A DNA stretch of 64,000 nt. Source: Adiantum capillus-veneris (lineage: Eukaryota > Streptophyta > Polypodiopsida > Polypodiales > Pteridaceae). Both the position numbers and the translations under genes were made by a program. Location of the stretch: positions 7,753,001 through 7,817,000 of the forward strand of contig CM043942.1 of the NCBI GenBank assembly GCA_014529385.2, given 5' to 3'. The first letter of the stretch is position 1, and each line of letters begins with the position of its first letter. Shown here in pieces: positions 10,616 through 21,070 of this stretch. The notes beneath the pieces are model-generated. The model searched no databases. It was not told the origin of the DNA and saw nothing but the letters and a program-made list of their open reading frames with translations.

Positions 10616-11214
10616 GTAAGATAATATATAAGCAAACCAAGGCTAGCATTATTTGGCAGAAGAGCAAGGAGAACACAGGCCACAGGCAACAGGTTCCCTC
10701 TCCTTCTCTCAGCAAGACTTTCCTTCTTGGGCAATTTCCTCCAAGCAAGCGACCTCCCATCCCCTAGCGTTTTTCATCAGCAAGTCTTCATCGCCCTAAG
10801 ACCCAGTACCTAGCGTTTTCAGCAAGCATCATCGCCTAGACTCCTATCTCCTGGCGTTTTCCATCCATAGCCTCATCGCCACAATTCCCCCCTTTGCTTG
10901 CGTTTTTCAGCGGGCAATTATCGCCAATTTCCCTGGCAATCTCAGCAATGCACAGCAGCAGAAAATCAGCGACTAAACCCTCAAGAACTTCAAGGCTGCA
11001 TGCAAATCAGCGTTTTTATGAGCAGCAACACAGCATTTTTGGCAGCAGCAAATTTCAGCCATTGGCGTTTTTGGACAGCAGATGAAGTGCATCAGTTTTC
11101 AGCCCTAGAGTCGGTCTCGTCATCCCCGTCGTCGACATCGACATAGCCTAGACTTGCATCAGTTCTCATTCATCCACTTGTACGAGTTTGTGCAATCAAT
11201 AGTAGACCACTCTC
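10616..11214 (+). repeat. 5' LTR of element D, right part (R-U5)
   Basis: It resumes the D LTR after element E with GTAAGATAATATATAAGC and matches 16148-16773. It carries a TATATAAG box (10625-10632) and many scattered GCGTTTTT and CATCGCC words. It ends abruptly at CCACTCTC, where the L1 sequence begins; the last about 240 bp of the LTR seen in the 3' copy are missing. Confidence 0.85.
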
Positions 11215-11274
11215 GGAGCACATTTGGACTAAAAACTGCCAAAAGACTGGAGATAAATAAGGCTGCTCAGTACT

Positions 11275-11640
11275 GCTGTCCCGCCGCCCCCCCTACGTTG
11301 CCTCGCGCTGCCCCCTCGCTGCAGTCCCCCCCCCCCCCGCGTCCTTGCGCTCCATCCCCCTCGCTCCAGCCTCGCCCCTGCGCTGCTCCCTCGCCCACAC
11401 TCCCTTGCGCTGCACCTCCCGCTGGCTGCCATCCTACCCGCCCGCTCGCTTCTGCTGACGCCTGCCCCCCCTTGCGCTTCCCCTGCCCGCCTCCGCCCTC
11501 AGCCCCCGCTGCGCTGCCCGCTGCCCCCCTTTTCGCTGCCCTCTCCCACGCCACGCTACGCTTCCTTATCCCGCCCTCCTCCACCTATCTTCACTCACTA
11601 AACCCCCCCCCCCCCCCCCCCCCCCGCGCCCGTGGCTCAT
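11275..11640 (+). repeat. C-rich, strand-asymmetric tract in the LINE 5' region
   Basis: The sequence is dominated by CCGCC, CCCTCGC and CTGCCC words with almost no G runs on this strand. It includes a C23 homopolymer at 11603-11625. The complementary strand has many G runs and could form G-quadruplexes. The long proline-rich or glycine-rich open frames across it are composition artefacts. Confidence 0.8.
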
Positions 11641-11761
11641 TTCGTTCTACCTATTCTCACGCCGAGGTTCTTCTGTCAATTGGCTCTGGCAGTGCTAGTT
11701 GGGGTCCCTTTGCAAAAAATTTGCTTTACCCACTCTTTCTTAGCCACAGCAATGGACACAG

Positions 11762-13361
11762 ATGGAGGCTCAAGCTCCGCCACAGAAGAACTCCATTGAA
11801 GCCCCTTCGTCCGAACCCGCTGAGCCCACCATTCGACTTGCTCTATCACCAACAGAGAAAGCGAGCCTAGCCGCAGAGGTAGAGCGCCTGCAGGCGACTT
11901 CTATCATCTGCAAGATCCTCGGTACCAGACCCAGCAGAGGAGAGCTGCGTGATCTTCTCCAGGCCCGCCTTCTCGCAAAGGTGGGCAAGAGCTTGGACGT
12001 TCAAATCCTCGGACGAGGCTACTACCAGATCGAGTTCAAGACCCCCGAGATGGCATCCAAGGTCAGTGCCATGAGTCCATTGACCATCCGAGCAGCTCAA
12101 GCCCACTTTCGACAGTGGAGACATGGTTTTGATCCTACTTCAGATGCTCTTGTAGAGGAGGCAGACATCCCCATCTCCGTCTGCTTTCCTGGTTTACGGA
12201 GGGAGTACCTACCACTTTTGTCCAGGATAGGCTCAGCGATTGGGACTGTCCTGGAGACACCTCGCATGGCAGCCTCAGAAGCTGCCAAGGTGGCAGGCAT
12301 TTCCTCAGTTCGCGTTCTGGTTAGGGACACTCACACTCTCCCGAAGATCATTCTTCTGCCTTGTGTGAGTGGATGTTGGTTTAGACAGAGCGTGAAGTAT
12401 TCGGGCCTCCCGAACCAGTGCTTCATTTGTCGACAGATGGGCCATCTTGCGAAAGCCTGTCCACGAAGGAGGCCTCGACCTACACCACAGACTCAGCCCT
12501 AGCCTGCAAGGGCTTGCCAGCAGCCACAGGCAGACACAGAGCACACATGCACAGCCACCCTCCGAGCCTGGGGCTCCAGTGGAGGAGGGATGGCAGCAAG
12601 TTCGTGGTCGACGATAGCAGGGGCCACAGCGACAGCCTGGCACTCAGAGTGGTCCTCAGGCGCCTGCCCAACAACAGTGGGTTCCCGTGGGAAACCGTTT
12701 CGGTCCTCTTGCGCAGGATGAGGTCCCTCCTCCAGCCCCCACCTCAGCTTCACCCTCGACAGCCCCTCCTCCCCCAGAGTTCCCCTCCTGCTCATCATCC
12801 CCCCCCCGACCTCCTGCTCCTGCCGCCTCTTCCCCTCGCCCCTCTACCTCTGCCGCCCTCCCCCGCCCCTCTTCTCCCCCTCTTCCCCCTGCTCCTACAC
12901 CCCCCCCTCCCGCTCCAATTCCACAGTCGACCCAGGGGACAGGGCCATCTCCGGCTGCAAGGAGATCTCTTGGCAGCTCCTTTGCCACGAGTCGCTTAGT
13001 GAGAGAGGGACAGCCTTTCTTGCGACCCCCTCTACAGGTACAGACGTCTCCCTTTGTAGCAGCCCCTCGTGGTCTGACGAGCTTCGACATTCGGCGCCGA
13101 TGGGACTTCTTTGACTACGACTTTACACATTTTCTCGGCGACCCCTCAACAGACCATGAAGCAGCCTGCTTCAAGGTTCATGTTGTGTTCCTTGCAACTA
13201 GGGGGATAGAGGCCTTGGACTCAATGGTTGGCTTCTCTTTTCCCCTTTGCAGCAGGGACCAGACTGAGTGGACTCTCGACTCGGTGTTTGAGTGGTTGCA
13301 TACACAAGTCCTAGAGTTCTCTCACCACATGGGAGACCTAGGAGTCACAGACATGCTTTAG
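11762..13361 (+). pseudogene. L1 LINE ORF1 (nucleic-acid-binding protein), frameshifted
   Basis: The first frame (11762-12502) encodes a DUF4283-like domain (EVERLQATSIICKILGTRPS through CFPGLRREYLPLLSRIGSAI) and a zinc knuckle CFICRQMGHLAKAC at about residues 220-235, the standard order for plant L1 ORF1 proteins. A frame change near 12500 leads to a proline-rich linker (from about 12560, with WVPVGNRFGPL at about 12680) and a C-terminal region ending at 13361. ORF1p would coat LINE RNA. I infer one original protein of roughly 530 residues; the frameshift makes this copy non-functional. Confidence 0.75.
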
Positions 13362-13660
13362 ACTTTGTGGCCATTGGCCAAGTTTGCGGTGACCCCTCCA
13401 GATACAGCAGGATGTAGACACATTGTGGTTCACTTCTTTGTTGATACGCAATGCTTGGCATGCTATGTACACATTCATGAGGACTCCTGGACAGAGGAGG
13501 TTGCTTTATGTACGGATCGCTCTACTTGGGCTTGGACCAGGCACTCGTTGCAGTCACGCCTATCTAGAGGACGCTCGGATGCGGATTACTCCCCATCCAA
13601 GTCAACCTCGAAGATAGCACATTTAGCTGCTGCGGTAGCGTCTATTCTCTCTTGCTCCCC

Positions 13661-14198
13661 ATGAGGATCGTCTCATGGAACGTGCAGGGACTTGGTGGGC
13701 CCCAGTTTCAGTGTCAGCGGGGCCGACTGCGTCAGGAGCTTCAGCGCTACCTTGTGGGAGGAGAGATTGATCTCCTTATGCTACAGGAGCATCATCTGTG
13801 TGAGAGCCGCATTAGACGTTGTGGTCAGCTCTTGCGTAGACGATATGATACTTTTTGGTCAACTACTTTTGGACCCGGAGGCATCCAGCGTGGGGTATGT
13901 ATCACTATTGTGGATTCTTTGCAGCAAGCCATTGTGGACAGAGGGATTATTGTGCCAGGCAGGATCAGTAAATCACTATGCAGGTTCAGGGTTGCCTTGT
14001 GGGCTTCCTGAACATATATGCGCCTAATGTGGCGAGTGCACGAGCAGAGTTTTGATCACAGATTGTTGAGTCTCTACCGCATGCAGAACATTGGTGCATA
14101 GGGAGTGACTTCAATATGTTGGAGGACCCTTCTGACAGGATTGGTGGTAGCTATGTTACTGTGCACGGAGTTGAGTTGGTAGCTTGGGAGAGATTTTG
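13661..14198 (+). pseudogene. L1 LINE ORF2, endonuclease domain only
   Basis: It starts with MRIVSWNVQGLGG, the hallmark N-terminus of LINE AP endonucleases. It continues through LLMLQEHHLCE (catalytic E) and, after a frame change near 13975 and one stop at 14053, reaches NIYAPN and CIGSDFNMLEDPSDR (the GDFN motif, here SDFN). The reading ends at VELVAWERFC. The domain would nick target DNA to start reverse transcription. The ATG at 13661 is preferred over the TTG at 13652 because it starts at the conserved motif. The downstream reverse transcriptase is missing. Confidence 0.8.
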
Positions 14199-15310
14199 TA
14201 TGACTCCGAGGGTCTAATGAATCTAAAGAATCCACAGAACCCACTTCCTCTGTCAATGCAATCAATGACAACATGAGTGTGCCCGAAGTTTCTCATGACC
14301 CTCCCATTGATGAGTCTCTCATTAAATGTTATGGTCATATGACGGGACAACGTTTTGTCATATTGTTTGACCCAGGCAGTATGCATGATGTGATCAGTCC
14401 CTCTCTTGTTGAGAGAGCCCGCCTAGAGGTTAGTCAAAAATCTCCTCTCAAGGTCTCTGGCTTCGCTTCTGGTATGGACTCTCTCATCACGAAAGAGTGC
14501 CTTGATGTGTTGTTTACAGTTCAACAATCTGCTTTCCGTAGAAAATTTTTTGTCTCTCCTCTCTCAGGATGTGATATGATTTTGGGCATTCGATGGTTTC
14601 GTGAGCATAACCCTCTCATTAATTGGGCGGAAAATACGTTCACTTTCAATGCCAAAAGTGACTCTCCCATTGTCATTCGTGGAGAGCAAGTTGTTCATTC
14701 TCCCTCTCTCATTGCGAATGTGCAGGCAAAGATTGAACAGATTCAGGAGAAGGAGACTCTCTCAGTCTCTTCTTCTCCAAAGCATGACACACAGAATTTG
14801 CATGATGATACGCATGATGATTTGAATAATAATGATGAGCATGATGATTTGCATGATCAAGATGTGATTTCTCACAAGCATGATGATTTACATGAAGATG
14901 ACGTGATTGTTCACAAGGATGATGAGTTAGTTGATGCTTTTTCTAGTGAAGCTAACCTCGTTGCAGATTCAATCAATAACGAAGGATCGATTTTGGCTCT
15001 CGAGCCTAGGTCCAAAGCACCCCTTCAGGAACAACCGATCTTGGCTCACGAGCCTCGGTCCAAAGAATCCTCACAGGAAGTATTATGTGTTCGCATAATT
15101 AGTACGCACCCATTGTTCGAGTGTTTCATTCGTGATCATTTCCTATATTTTCGTCAGCGTCTTTATGTGATCCCTTTTCCTAGGCATGACATATTGTACG
15201 TTGAGCACATTTCACTCATGAATGAGCATGAATGTATGCGGATTGTTCATGAAAAGCTGAAAAGTATGTATGTAAGGAAGTCACATTCTATGGTCTCTTC
15301 CTTGGCATGA
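14199..15310 (+). pseudogene. gypsy aspartic protease region of element D
   Basis: A 345-codon frame (ATG at 14273) contains a retropepsin-like domain: FVILFDPGSMHDVISPSLVE (active site D-P-G instead of D-S/T-G), then the conserved GCDMILGIRWFREHNPLINW at about residues 100-120. This is followed by a D/H-rich stretch (DDLHD repeats, about residues 175-225). The protease would process the polyprotein. The DPG loop is unusual and may reduce activity. The upstream gag part of the frame has been replaced by LINE sequence, and no reverse transcriptase follows, so this is a relict despite the open frame. Confidence 0.75.
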
Positions 15311-15818
15311 CATTCGTAGAACGAGCACAAGAAGTATGAGCACCAAGCATAGGCATTTCCGTTGTGAATTGCCAGAGTTGATTGATTTGGATCAGCATGA
15401 CAAGATTCGATCTCATTGTTTGCATGTGTGTGGTGAACGGTTTGGCACTCCGTCTATTGGTTCATCTACATTGCATGCACAGTCTTTTAGGAAGTCAAGA
15501 TTTTTTCTAGTAACTTTATATGGAATAGGTATGTTCATGGTTGTGTTGGAAATGGTTTCAAGAATTTTCAACCATGGAGATTCTTGAAGGAGAAAGAAGC
15601 ATGACTCTAGCTGAAGTTGAAGCATCGAAGGAGCCTCAGAAGACTTTGTGTCGCTTTCGGCGCGGCCCAAAGAAGCAAGCGTTGCAGACCTTTATGAAGT
15701 TCAAGTACCGTACGACCCACACATCAGAGTAGGCCAGCGAAGAGTCTATTCCAAGATTTCGGATGCTGTTGGCGATCTCCCTCGACGCCATACAATTCGG
15801 TACCAGTACCTTACTTTG
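15311..15818 (+). other. Tail of element D's internal region
   Basis: A short open frame (15648 onward, VADLYEVQVPYDPHIRVGQR) runs into the LTR and may be the very C-terminus of pol or degenerate spacer. No reverse transcriptase, RNase H or integrase motif is seen, so the internal region has a deletion of several kilobases relative to a full gypsy element. Confidence 0.5.
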
Positions 15819-15830
15819 AAAAGGAGGGGA
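15819..15830 (+). other. Polypurine tract of element D
   Basis: AAAAGGAGGGGA immediately precedes the TG of the 3' LTR. Confidence 0.85.
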
Positions 15831-17014
15831 TGTCACGTGACACATTCAACCCTATGTGTCCGTGGACAAGCTACAGCACGACAAGGGTTCCGTCAGTCCA
15901 GTCAGTCTAGATTAGCAAGTGTTCTGGCACTTTTTGTGAGTCTTCGCACAGACCATGCATGCCCAGGCACTTAGTGTAGATGCATATCCTCTTGTTGCAC
16001 ACATCATGATCATAAGCATTCCCATCAGAATCCATCAGAATCCTTCAAGGGAATTTTCTAGTGTCTTTAACCTATTTTTCCTATTTTTTACAATTTTCAC
16101 TTATTATTTTAAGTGACTTTTGTTGGGAACTGAGTAGGGCAAATTGGGTAAGATAATATATAAGCAAACCAAGGCTAGCACTATTTGGCAGAAGAGCAAG
16201 GAGAACACAGGCCACAGGCAGCAAGTTCCCCCTCCCTTTCTCAGCAAGACTTTCCCTCTTGGGTGATTTCCTCCAAGCAAGCGACCTCCCATCCCCTGGC
16301 GTTTTTCATCAGCAAGTCTTCTTCGCCCTAAGACCCCAGTACCTAGCGTTTTCAGCAAGCATCATCGCCTAGACTCCTATCTCCTGCGTTTTCCATCCAT
16401 AGCCTCATCGCCACAGTTCCCCCCTTTGCTGGCGTTTTTCAGCGGGCAATTATCGCCAATTTCCTGGCAATCTCAGCAGTGCACAGCAGCAGAAAATCAG
16501 CAACTAAAGCCTCAAGAATTCAGCCATTCCGGACCAGCCAGAGGAGCGTTTTTTTTGGAAAACTTCAAGGCTGCAAATCAGCGTTTTTATGAGCAGCAAA
16601 ACAGCGTTTTTGGCAGCAGCAGATTTCAGCCATTGGCGTTTTTGGACAGCAGATGAAGTGCATCAGTTTTCAGCCCTCGTCATCCCCGTCGTCGACATCG
16701 ACATAGCCTAGACTTGCATCAGTTCTCATTCATCCACTTGTACGAGTTTGTGCAATCAATAGTAGACCACTCTCGCCAACGAGAGTGGGGCCTTCGGAAG
16801 AGGGTTTTACGTCTCTGGTGTCGTATTCTCTTCTCTCTCTATCTCTCAGTCTCATACACTTTCTCACACAGTGTCCATTCACTTTGTTTGTGTTCATTGC
16901 ACTCTCTCATTAAGAACGGAAGGCTCTCCCTTCCATAAGAACAAAAGGAACCTTGAGCACACTTTGGAGCACTCATCTTGAGAAAAGTACAACATCATTC
17001 CGCTGCACCTTACA
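15831..17014 (+). repeat. 3' LTR of element D (intact, 1184 bp)
   Basis: It starts with the palindrome TGTCACGTGACA and ends GCACCTTACA. It matches the split 5' LTR (1536-1832 plus 10616-11214) and the reverse-oriented solo LTR at 18408-19593. A TATATAAG box lies at 16157-16164. It is followed by TCCAG, the same five bases that precede the 5' LTR. Confidence 0.92.
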
Positions 17015-17019
17015 TCCAG

Positions 17020-17322
17020 GGATTATCCTTCTTGGAGACTTTAATGCCCGGATGGGCAGCCTTCTGACGATCTTCTATGACACCACGCCGCATGGAGGAG
17101 ATGATGAGAGAGTTGGATACCATATTGAGCTGGGCACTATGACTGGGAACATATCTAGAGCTCATGGCCCAGTACTCCCTAGATGCACCCTCCTATCTCT
17201 TACAGGGACAGAGATCACCGGACTCATCTGTCAAGATCGAATTCAGCTAGATACCATGAGCATATGGATACAGTCGACACTAGAGCTGGGCACAAAGATG
17301 ACTTTCTGTTGCTAATTGGACT
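17020..17322 (+). pseudogene. LINE endonuclease fragment
   Basis: The frame reads GIILLGDFNARMGSLL, the GDFN(A) motif of LINE AP endonucleases, followed by degenerate sequence. It is a different family from the L1 at 13661. It begins right at the border of element D; whether D inserted into this LINE or merely beside it cannot be settled here, because the expected upstream endonuclease part is not clearly recognisable left of 1531. Confidence 0.5.
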
Positions 17323-18002
17323 ATTTCTTATTTTTAATGATTAATTTCTTTTTATAAAATTAGGATATTTTAATGTGTACACTAAGAACTGTTAAAAGAT
17401 TGTAGCTACAAGAAATGCCATCAGGAACGGACAACTCTGATGTGTCATTTGATGGGTGACGGTAAACATCGCGAAGGAGTTTCCGTAAGTTCGGTGGAAA
17501 GGGCCGGGTTACGGGTGCCCCTGATGCGTCACAAGATGGGTGACAGGTGCATCAGAAAGAGGGCATTCCGTAGGCTAAGGAGGAAATCCGAACTGAGTAA
17601 GAAAATACGCGTAAGAACGCAAGCACAAGAATAAAGATGGGTTCAATGAAGCTTTTTACAAAAAGCAGGAACAATCGCGAGAAGGCAGACGCTTTCCCGC
17701 AAGGAATCTATGTTTGCATTGCATTCGTGCATGTGGTTGCATCCAGGGACGCCTGGGAAGTGTTGTGAAATGCATTGGTTTTAACTTATAAGGTTTTATT
17801 GAGTTATAAAAGCACCACATGCCCTCACTCAAAGGGGGTACCAACGTCAGCAAGAGAAGACTCTGCCGCAAGAGACCGCGAGACTACGAAGCACGGAAGT
17901 CGCTTTTTCCCGCGCAAGAGCGACAGGTATCTATTGTGGATTCGCCATACGAATTGTTGTCGCGTGTTTGTGTGGTTTGTTTTGCAGGAATCTCCCGTCT
18001 TA
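17323..18002 (+). other. Unassigned DNA, possibly a degenerate LTR
   Basis: No coding content recognised. It contains related words TGATGTGTCATTTGATGGGTG (about 17429) and TGATGCGTCACAAGATGGGTG (about 17522), and a TTATAAAAGC box at 17804. Together with the tandem repeat that follows, this could be an LTR, but no partner copy lies in the window. Confidence 0.35.
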
Positions 18003-18190
18003 CGGGAAGGCCCTTAACGGGAAGTACGGCTTCACACCTAAGTCCCTTACGGGAAAGTAGCCTAAGTCCCTTACGGGAAAGTACGGCTTCACGCCTAAGT
18101 CCCTTACGAGAAAGTACGGCTTCGCGCCTAAGTCCCTTACGGGAAGGAATGGCCTTGTGCCCAAGCCCTTTACGGGAAAGCACGACCTTC
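18003..18190 (+). repeat. 33-bp tandem repeat, about 5 copies
   Basis: The unit is built on CCTAAGTCCCTTACGGGAAA plus GTACGGCTTCACG. One copy is shortened to 22 bp (around 18055-18075). Because 33 is divisible by three, an open frame across it gives an 11-residue repeat (ASRLSPLREST). Each unit has a small inverted pair (CCCTTACGGG) that could fold into a hairpin. Function unknown. Confidence 0.85.
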
Positions 18191-18407
18191 GGGTCTAAGA
18201 TTACAGAACGGAGGGGTTTCCTCGGGTTCTCGTGCTTGTATAAGAATTCTCCCTAAATAAAAGAATACTCTTTACGGGAGGGAACCAGCCCATCTTCTGG
18301 TCCCCAATACTGTGTCGATCTTCTCCCTTCTCTCATGTTTGCAAAGAATTATAATTTTCAGATTTTCTAAGTGCTCATGCACGCTCCCGTTTTGTGACAC
18401 TTTCTAT

Positions 18408-19593
18408 TGTAAGGTGCAACGGAATGAATGTTTGAACTTTGCTCAAGATAAGTGCTCCGAACTGTGCTCAAGGTTCCTTTTTGTTCTTATGGAAGGGAGA
18501 GCCTTCCGTTCTTAATGAGAGAGTGCTATGATCACAAACAAAGTGAATGGACACTGTGCGTGCAAGTGTATGAGACTGAGAGATAGAGAGAGAAGAGAAT
18601 ACGACACCAGAGACGTTGTATAACCCTCCTCCGAAGGCCCCACTCTCTATGGCAAGAGCGGTCTACTTATGATTGCACAAATCTCTACAATGCTTGGACT
18701 TGCCGACGATGAGGAAGACGATGAGACGGGCTGAAATCTGGAAATGCTAATGGCTGAAATCTGCAAATCTTTATCTGTTGAATTCTGACTCTATGTCGGT
18801 GACGATGTCGATGGCAACGATGCGACGACGACGCGCTGAAAACGTAGATGCTGAAATCTGCTTTTTCCGGGCTGAAACTATAAACCTTGCGGAATCTGAC
18901 CGTGCGGCGAGGATCTGCTGCGGGAAGGTGAGATCTACGAGGTTCGGGACTTGTTCTGCGATGTCTAAGTACTGAAAACTGAAAACGCCGGTGCTTGTGT
19001 TGGTTCCGTCGCGGTAGATCTGCAAAACGCTGAAATGCCTGGCAGATGCAAAAACGCTAGGGCTAAAAATGGTCATGCTGTGGTGAATCTTCTACGTTGG
19101 GGCTTCTGCTTCTTGCTATCGCCAGGAATCTGCAAGATCCAAAAACGTTGGCTGATCTGATCCAAAACGCTAGGTTTATGCTGTGGAGCAAAAACGCTAG
19201 GCCTCTTGGGGGTTCTGCTGAGAAGTTGCCTGTTGAGCAAGGTGCTCCTATTGCCTCTTCTGCCATGAAGTGCTAGCGCTAGGTTTTTATTTATACACAA
19301 TTTGCCCTACCTACTTTCCAACAAAAGTCGCTTAAAAATAATAAGTGAAAAATGTCAAAAATAGGCTAAATGCACTGGAAAATTCCCTTGAAGAATTCTG
19401 ATGGGAATGCTTATGATCATGCTGTGTGCAACCAGAGGATATGCATCTACACTGAGTGATTGGGCATGCACGGTCTACGAATAGACTCACAAAAGTACCA
19501 GATCACTTCTAATTTAAACTGACTGGACTGACTGAACCCTTGTCGTGTTGTAGCTTGTCCACGGACACATAGGGTTGGATGTGTCACGTGACA
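18408..19593 (-). repeat. Solo LTR of the D family, with perfect TSD
   Basis: The 1186-bp sequence is the reverse complement of a D-type LTR: its 5' end (TGTCACGTGACA) is at 19593 and its 3' end (GCACCTTACA) at 18408. TCTAT flanks it on both sides (18403-18407 and 19594-19598). No internal sequence is attached, so this is the product of LTR-LTR recombination that removed the body of a full element. Confidence 0.92.
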
Positions 19594-19598
19594 TCTAT

Positions 19599-20272
19599 AG
19601 AGAACATATTCTCCAACTTACGGAGGACGGCTTTGTGACGAGACTCAAATACATGGATACACACTTATCTCATGGGCGGTGTCGGATGGAAATATTGGGA
19701 AAGAGCTTGTATGTTGACAACAATGTGGGTGAGTCGATGTATGTTGATAGAAGATCAACAAACAAGCCTGACGGGATTGTTCATCAGTTGAGTCCTTGAG
19801 GCATGTAAGTATGAGAGCTGAACCGTCAAGAGGCCACCAATTGTGAATCTAGGTCATTACATCATTGGGTTGAATGCTATTGTCTACAACCATAGCAAGG
19901 GTTTGCTAGCATTTGCACATTTGCAAAAGCAGACTATTTTTTTCTTTGCTTAAAAGAGAAAATTCAAAGTTCATGCGACGAGGATTTGCTACAACCAGCT
20001 CAAGGAAATGCTAATTGGGTCAAATTTCCAAAGCTCTGCTACCCCCTCGACAATATGGGTGCTTGTATGTCGGCTCGACTGAAAACAAACCTAATTTCTT
20101 GCAAGCTGCCGCACCAAGCACAATTAAAACTTGGGATTGATACTGTTCTTAATGCAAACTCGATAGTCATCTTAGATTAATCTTCAAAACCTTGTGTACC
20201 TACACACTTTTTACATGCGCTTGAAAATGCAGTATGTGCAAATGCGGACACAAGCAACCGCACGAGCACCTC
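19599..20272. other. No gene recognised
   Basis: Several short open frames (19575-19799 and 19986-20180 on plus) have no recognisable domain. This is the right flank of the solo LTR and the 3' side of the orphan exon that follows. Confidence 0.4.
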
Positions 20273-20347
20273 CTTTATTCGGTGTATGCACATATTTCTT
20301 ATCATCCTGAGCTACAGATCACCGGCGGCGCCGCCAGTATTAGCTAG

Positions 20348-20479
20348 CTAGTTGGGTTTCACTACCTTCAGCTCCTCCACACTCGGGAACTTCTTGAACA
20401 TGTCACGTAACCTGTCGTTGGGTGCCGCCAAGAGGCCAACTGAAAGGAGGCCTCTCAGGTGCACTCGGATGCCAGAACC
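20348..20479 (-). CDS. Terminal exon of an unrecognised minus-strand gene
   Basis: On the minus strand a good splice acceptor (TTTATTTTGTAG) is followed by about 43 codons, GSGIRVHLRGLLSVGLLAAP then DRLRDMFKKFPSVEELKVVK, and a TAG. A minus-strand AATAAA about 70 bp after the stop (20273-20278) fits a 3' UTR. The segment has coding-like composition unlike its surroundings. I do not recognise the family, and no upstream exon could be assigned, so it may be a fragment of a captured or broken gene. Confidence 0.4.
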   Translation of the reverse strand, partial: GSGIRVHLRGLLSVGLLAAPNDRLRDMFKKFPSVEELKVVKPN

Positions 20480-21036
20480 TACAAAATAAACATTCCTAAG
20501 AAAACGTGGGCAAGAGGATAGCCAAGAAAAAATAACAGAGAGAGAGGGGGCGGGAGGGAGAGACCTCGAACCTGCACATGAGCACACACACAGCAAGTCA
20601 TGAACACTGTGGGGGGGGGGGGGGGGGGGGAACCCCTCACTGGCGCTGCTGTGTGAAGATTCCCGCGAGCGTTTTGAAAGGCGCGAGGGAGTATTATGAA
20701 AGTGCCTCGCATGAAAGACGCCATGGCAGTGTGCAACCGGCGCTACCAGCCTCGCTGTTTTTCATCGTTTAAGGAAGGCGCAGTCATAACGTCGTTTAGG
20801 CAACGATTTTGATTATGTTGCGTAGATTATGCAAGGCCTATCGTTGTTTATGCGACGACCAATTTTTTTTTAAAAGAATGTCCTCGCTTATACGAGATGT
20901 GCCTCGTCTATGTGACGCATTCGTCATCGTTAAACGACGTCTCTGAATTATTAGCCCCTCAAAACCCCCCCAATGGCTAGTAGTGTATAGGCCCCTTTTT
21001 GTTGTTTGTTTGTTTGTTTTTTTTTTTTTTTTTTGA

Positions 21037-21070
<34 letters not shown>

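Larger units (their letters stand above)
11215..14198 (+). mobile_element. L1-type LINE fragment, 5' end kept and 3' end lost
   Basis: It contains a C-rich 5' region, ORF1 with a DUF4283-like domain and CCHC knuckle, and the start of ORF2 with an AP-endonuclease domain, then stops at about 14198, where gypsy sequence begins. Reverse transcriptase, the 3' UTR and poly(A) are absent. LINEs are normally truncated at the 5' end, so this copy was cut by a later deletion or recombination. Both borders are inferred from loss of similarity to the D LTR on the left and the switch to gypsy protease on the right. Confidence 0.8.
1536..17014 (+). mobile_element. LTR retrotransposon D (Ty3/gypsy type), interrupted and incomplete
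   Basis: The 3' LTR is intact (15831-17014, TG to CA) and is preceded by a polypurine tract. The 5' LTR is recognisable in two parts, 1536-1832 and 10616-11214, separated by the complete element E. TCCAG lies just left of the 5' LTR (1531-1535) and just right of the 3' LTR (17015-17019), as expected for a 5-bp target duplication. Between the LTRs, an L1 fragment replaces the 5' part of the internal region; protease and a short downstream tail remain. Reverse transcriptase and integrase are missing, so the element cannot be autonomous. The LTR pairing is firm. The target duplication is plausible but not independently verified. Confidence 0.75.

Noticed and set aside
11229-13090. Long proline-, alanine- or glycine-rich open frames on both strands in the LINE 5' region
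   Set aside because: They come from C-rich composition; only the DUF4283/CCHC frame and the endonuclease frame have domain content.
18003-18190. CRISPR-like array
   Set aside because: Units are contiguous tandem repeats without unique spacers, in a eukaryotic context.
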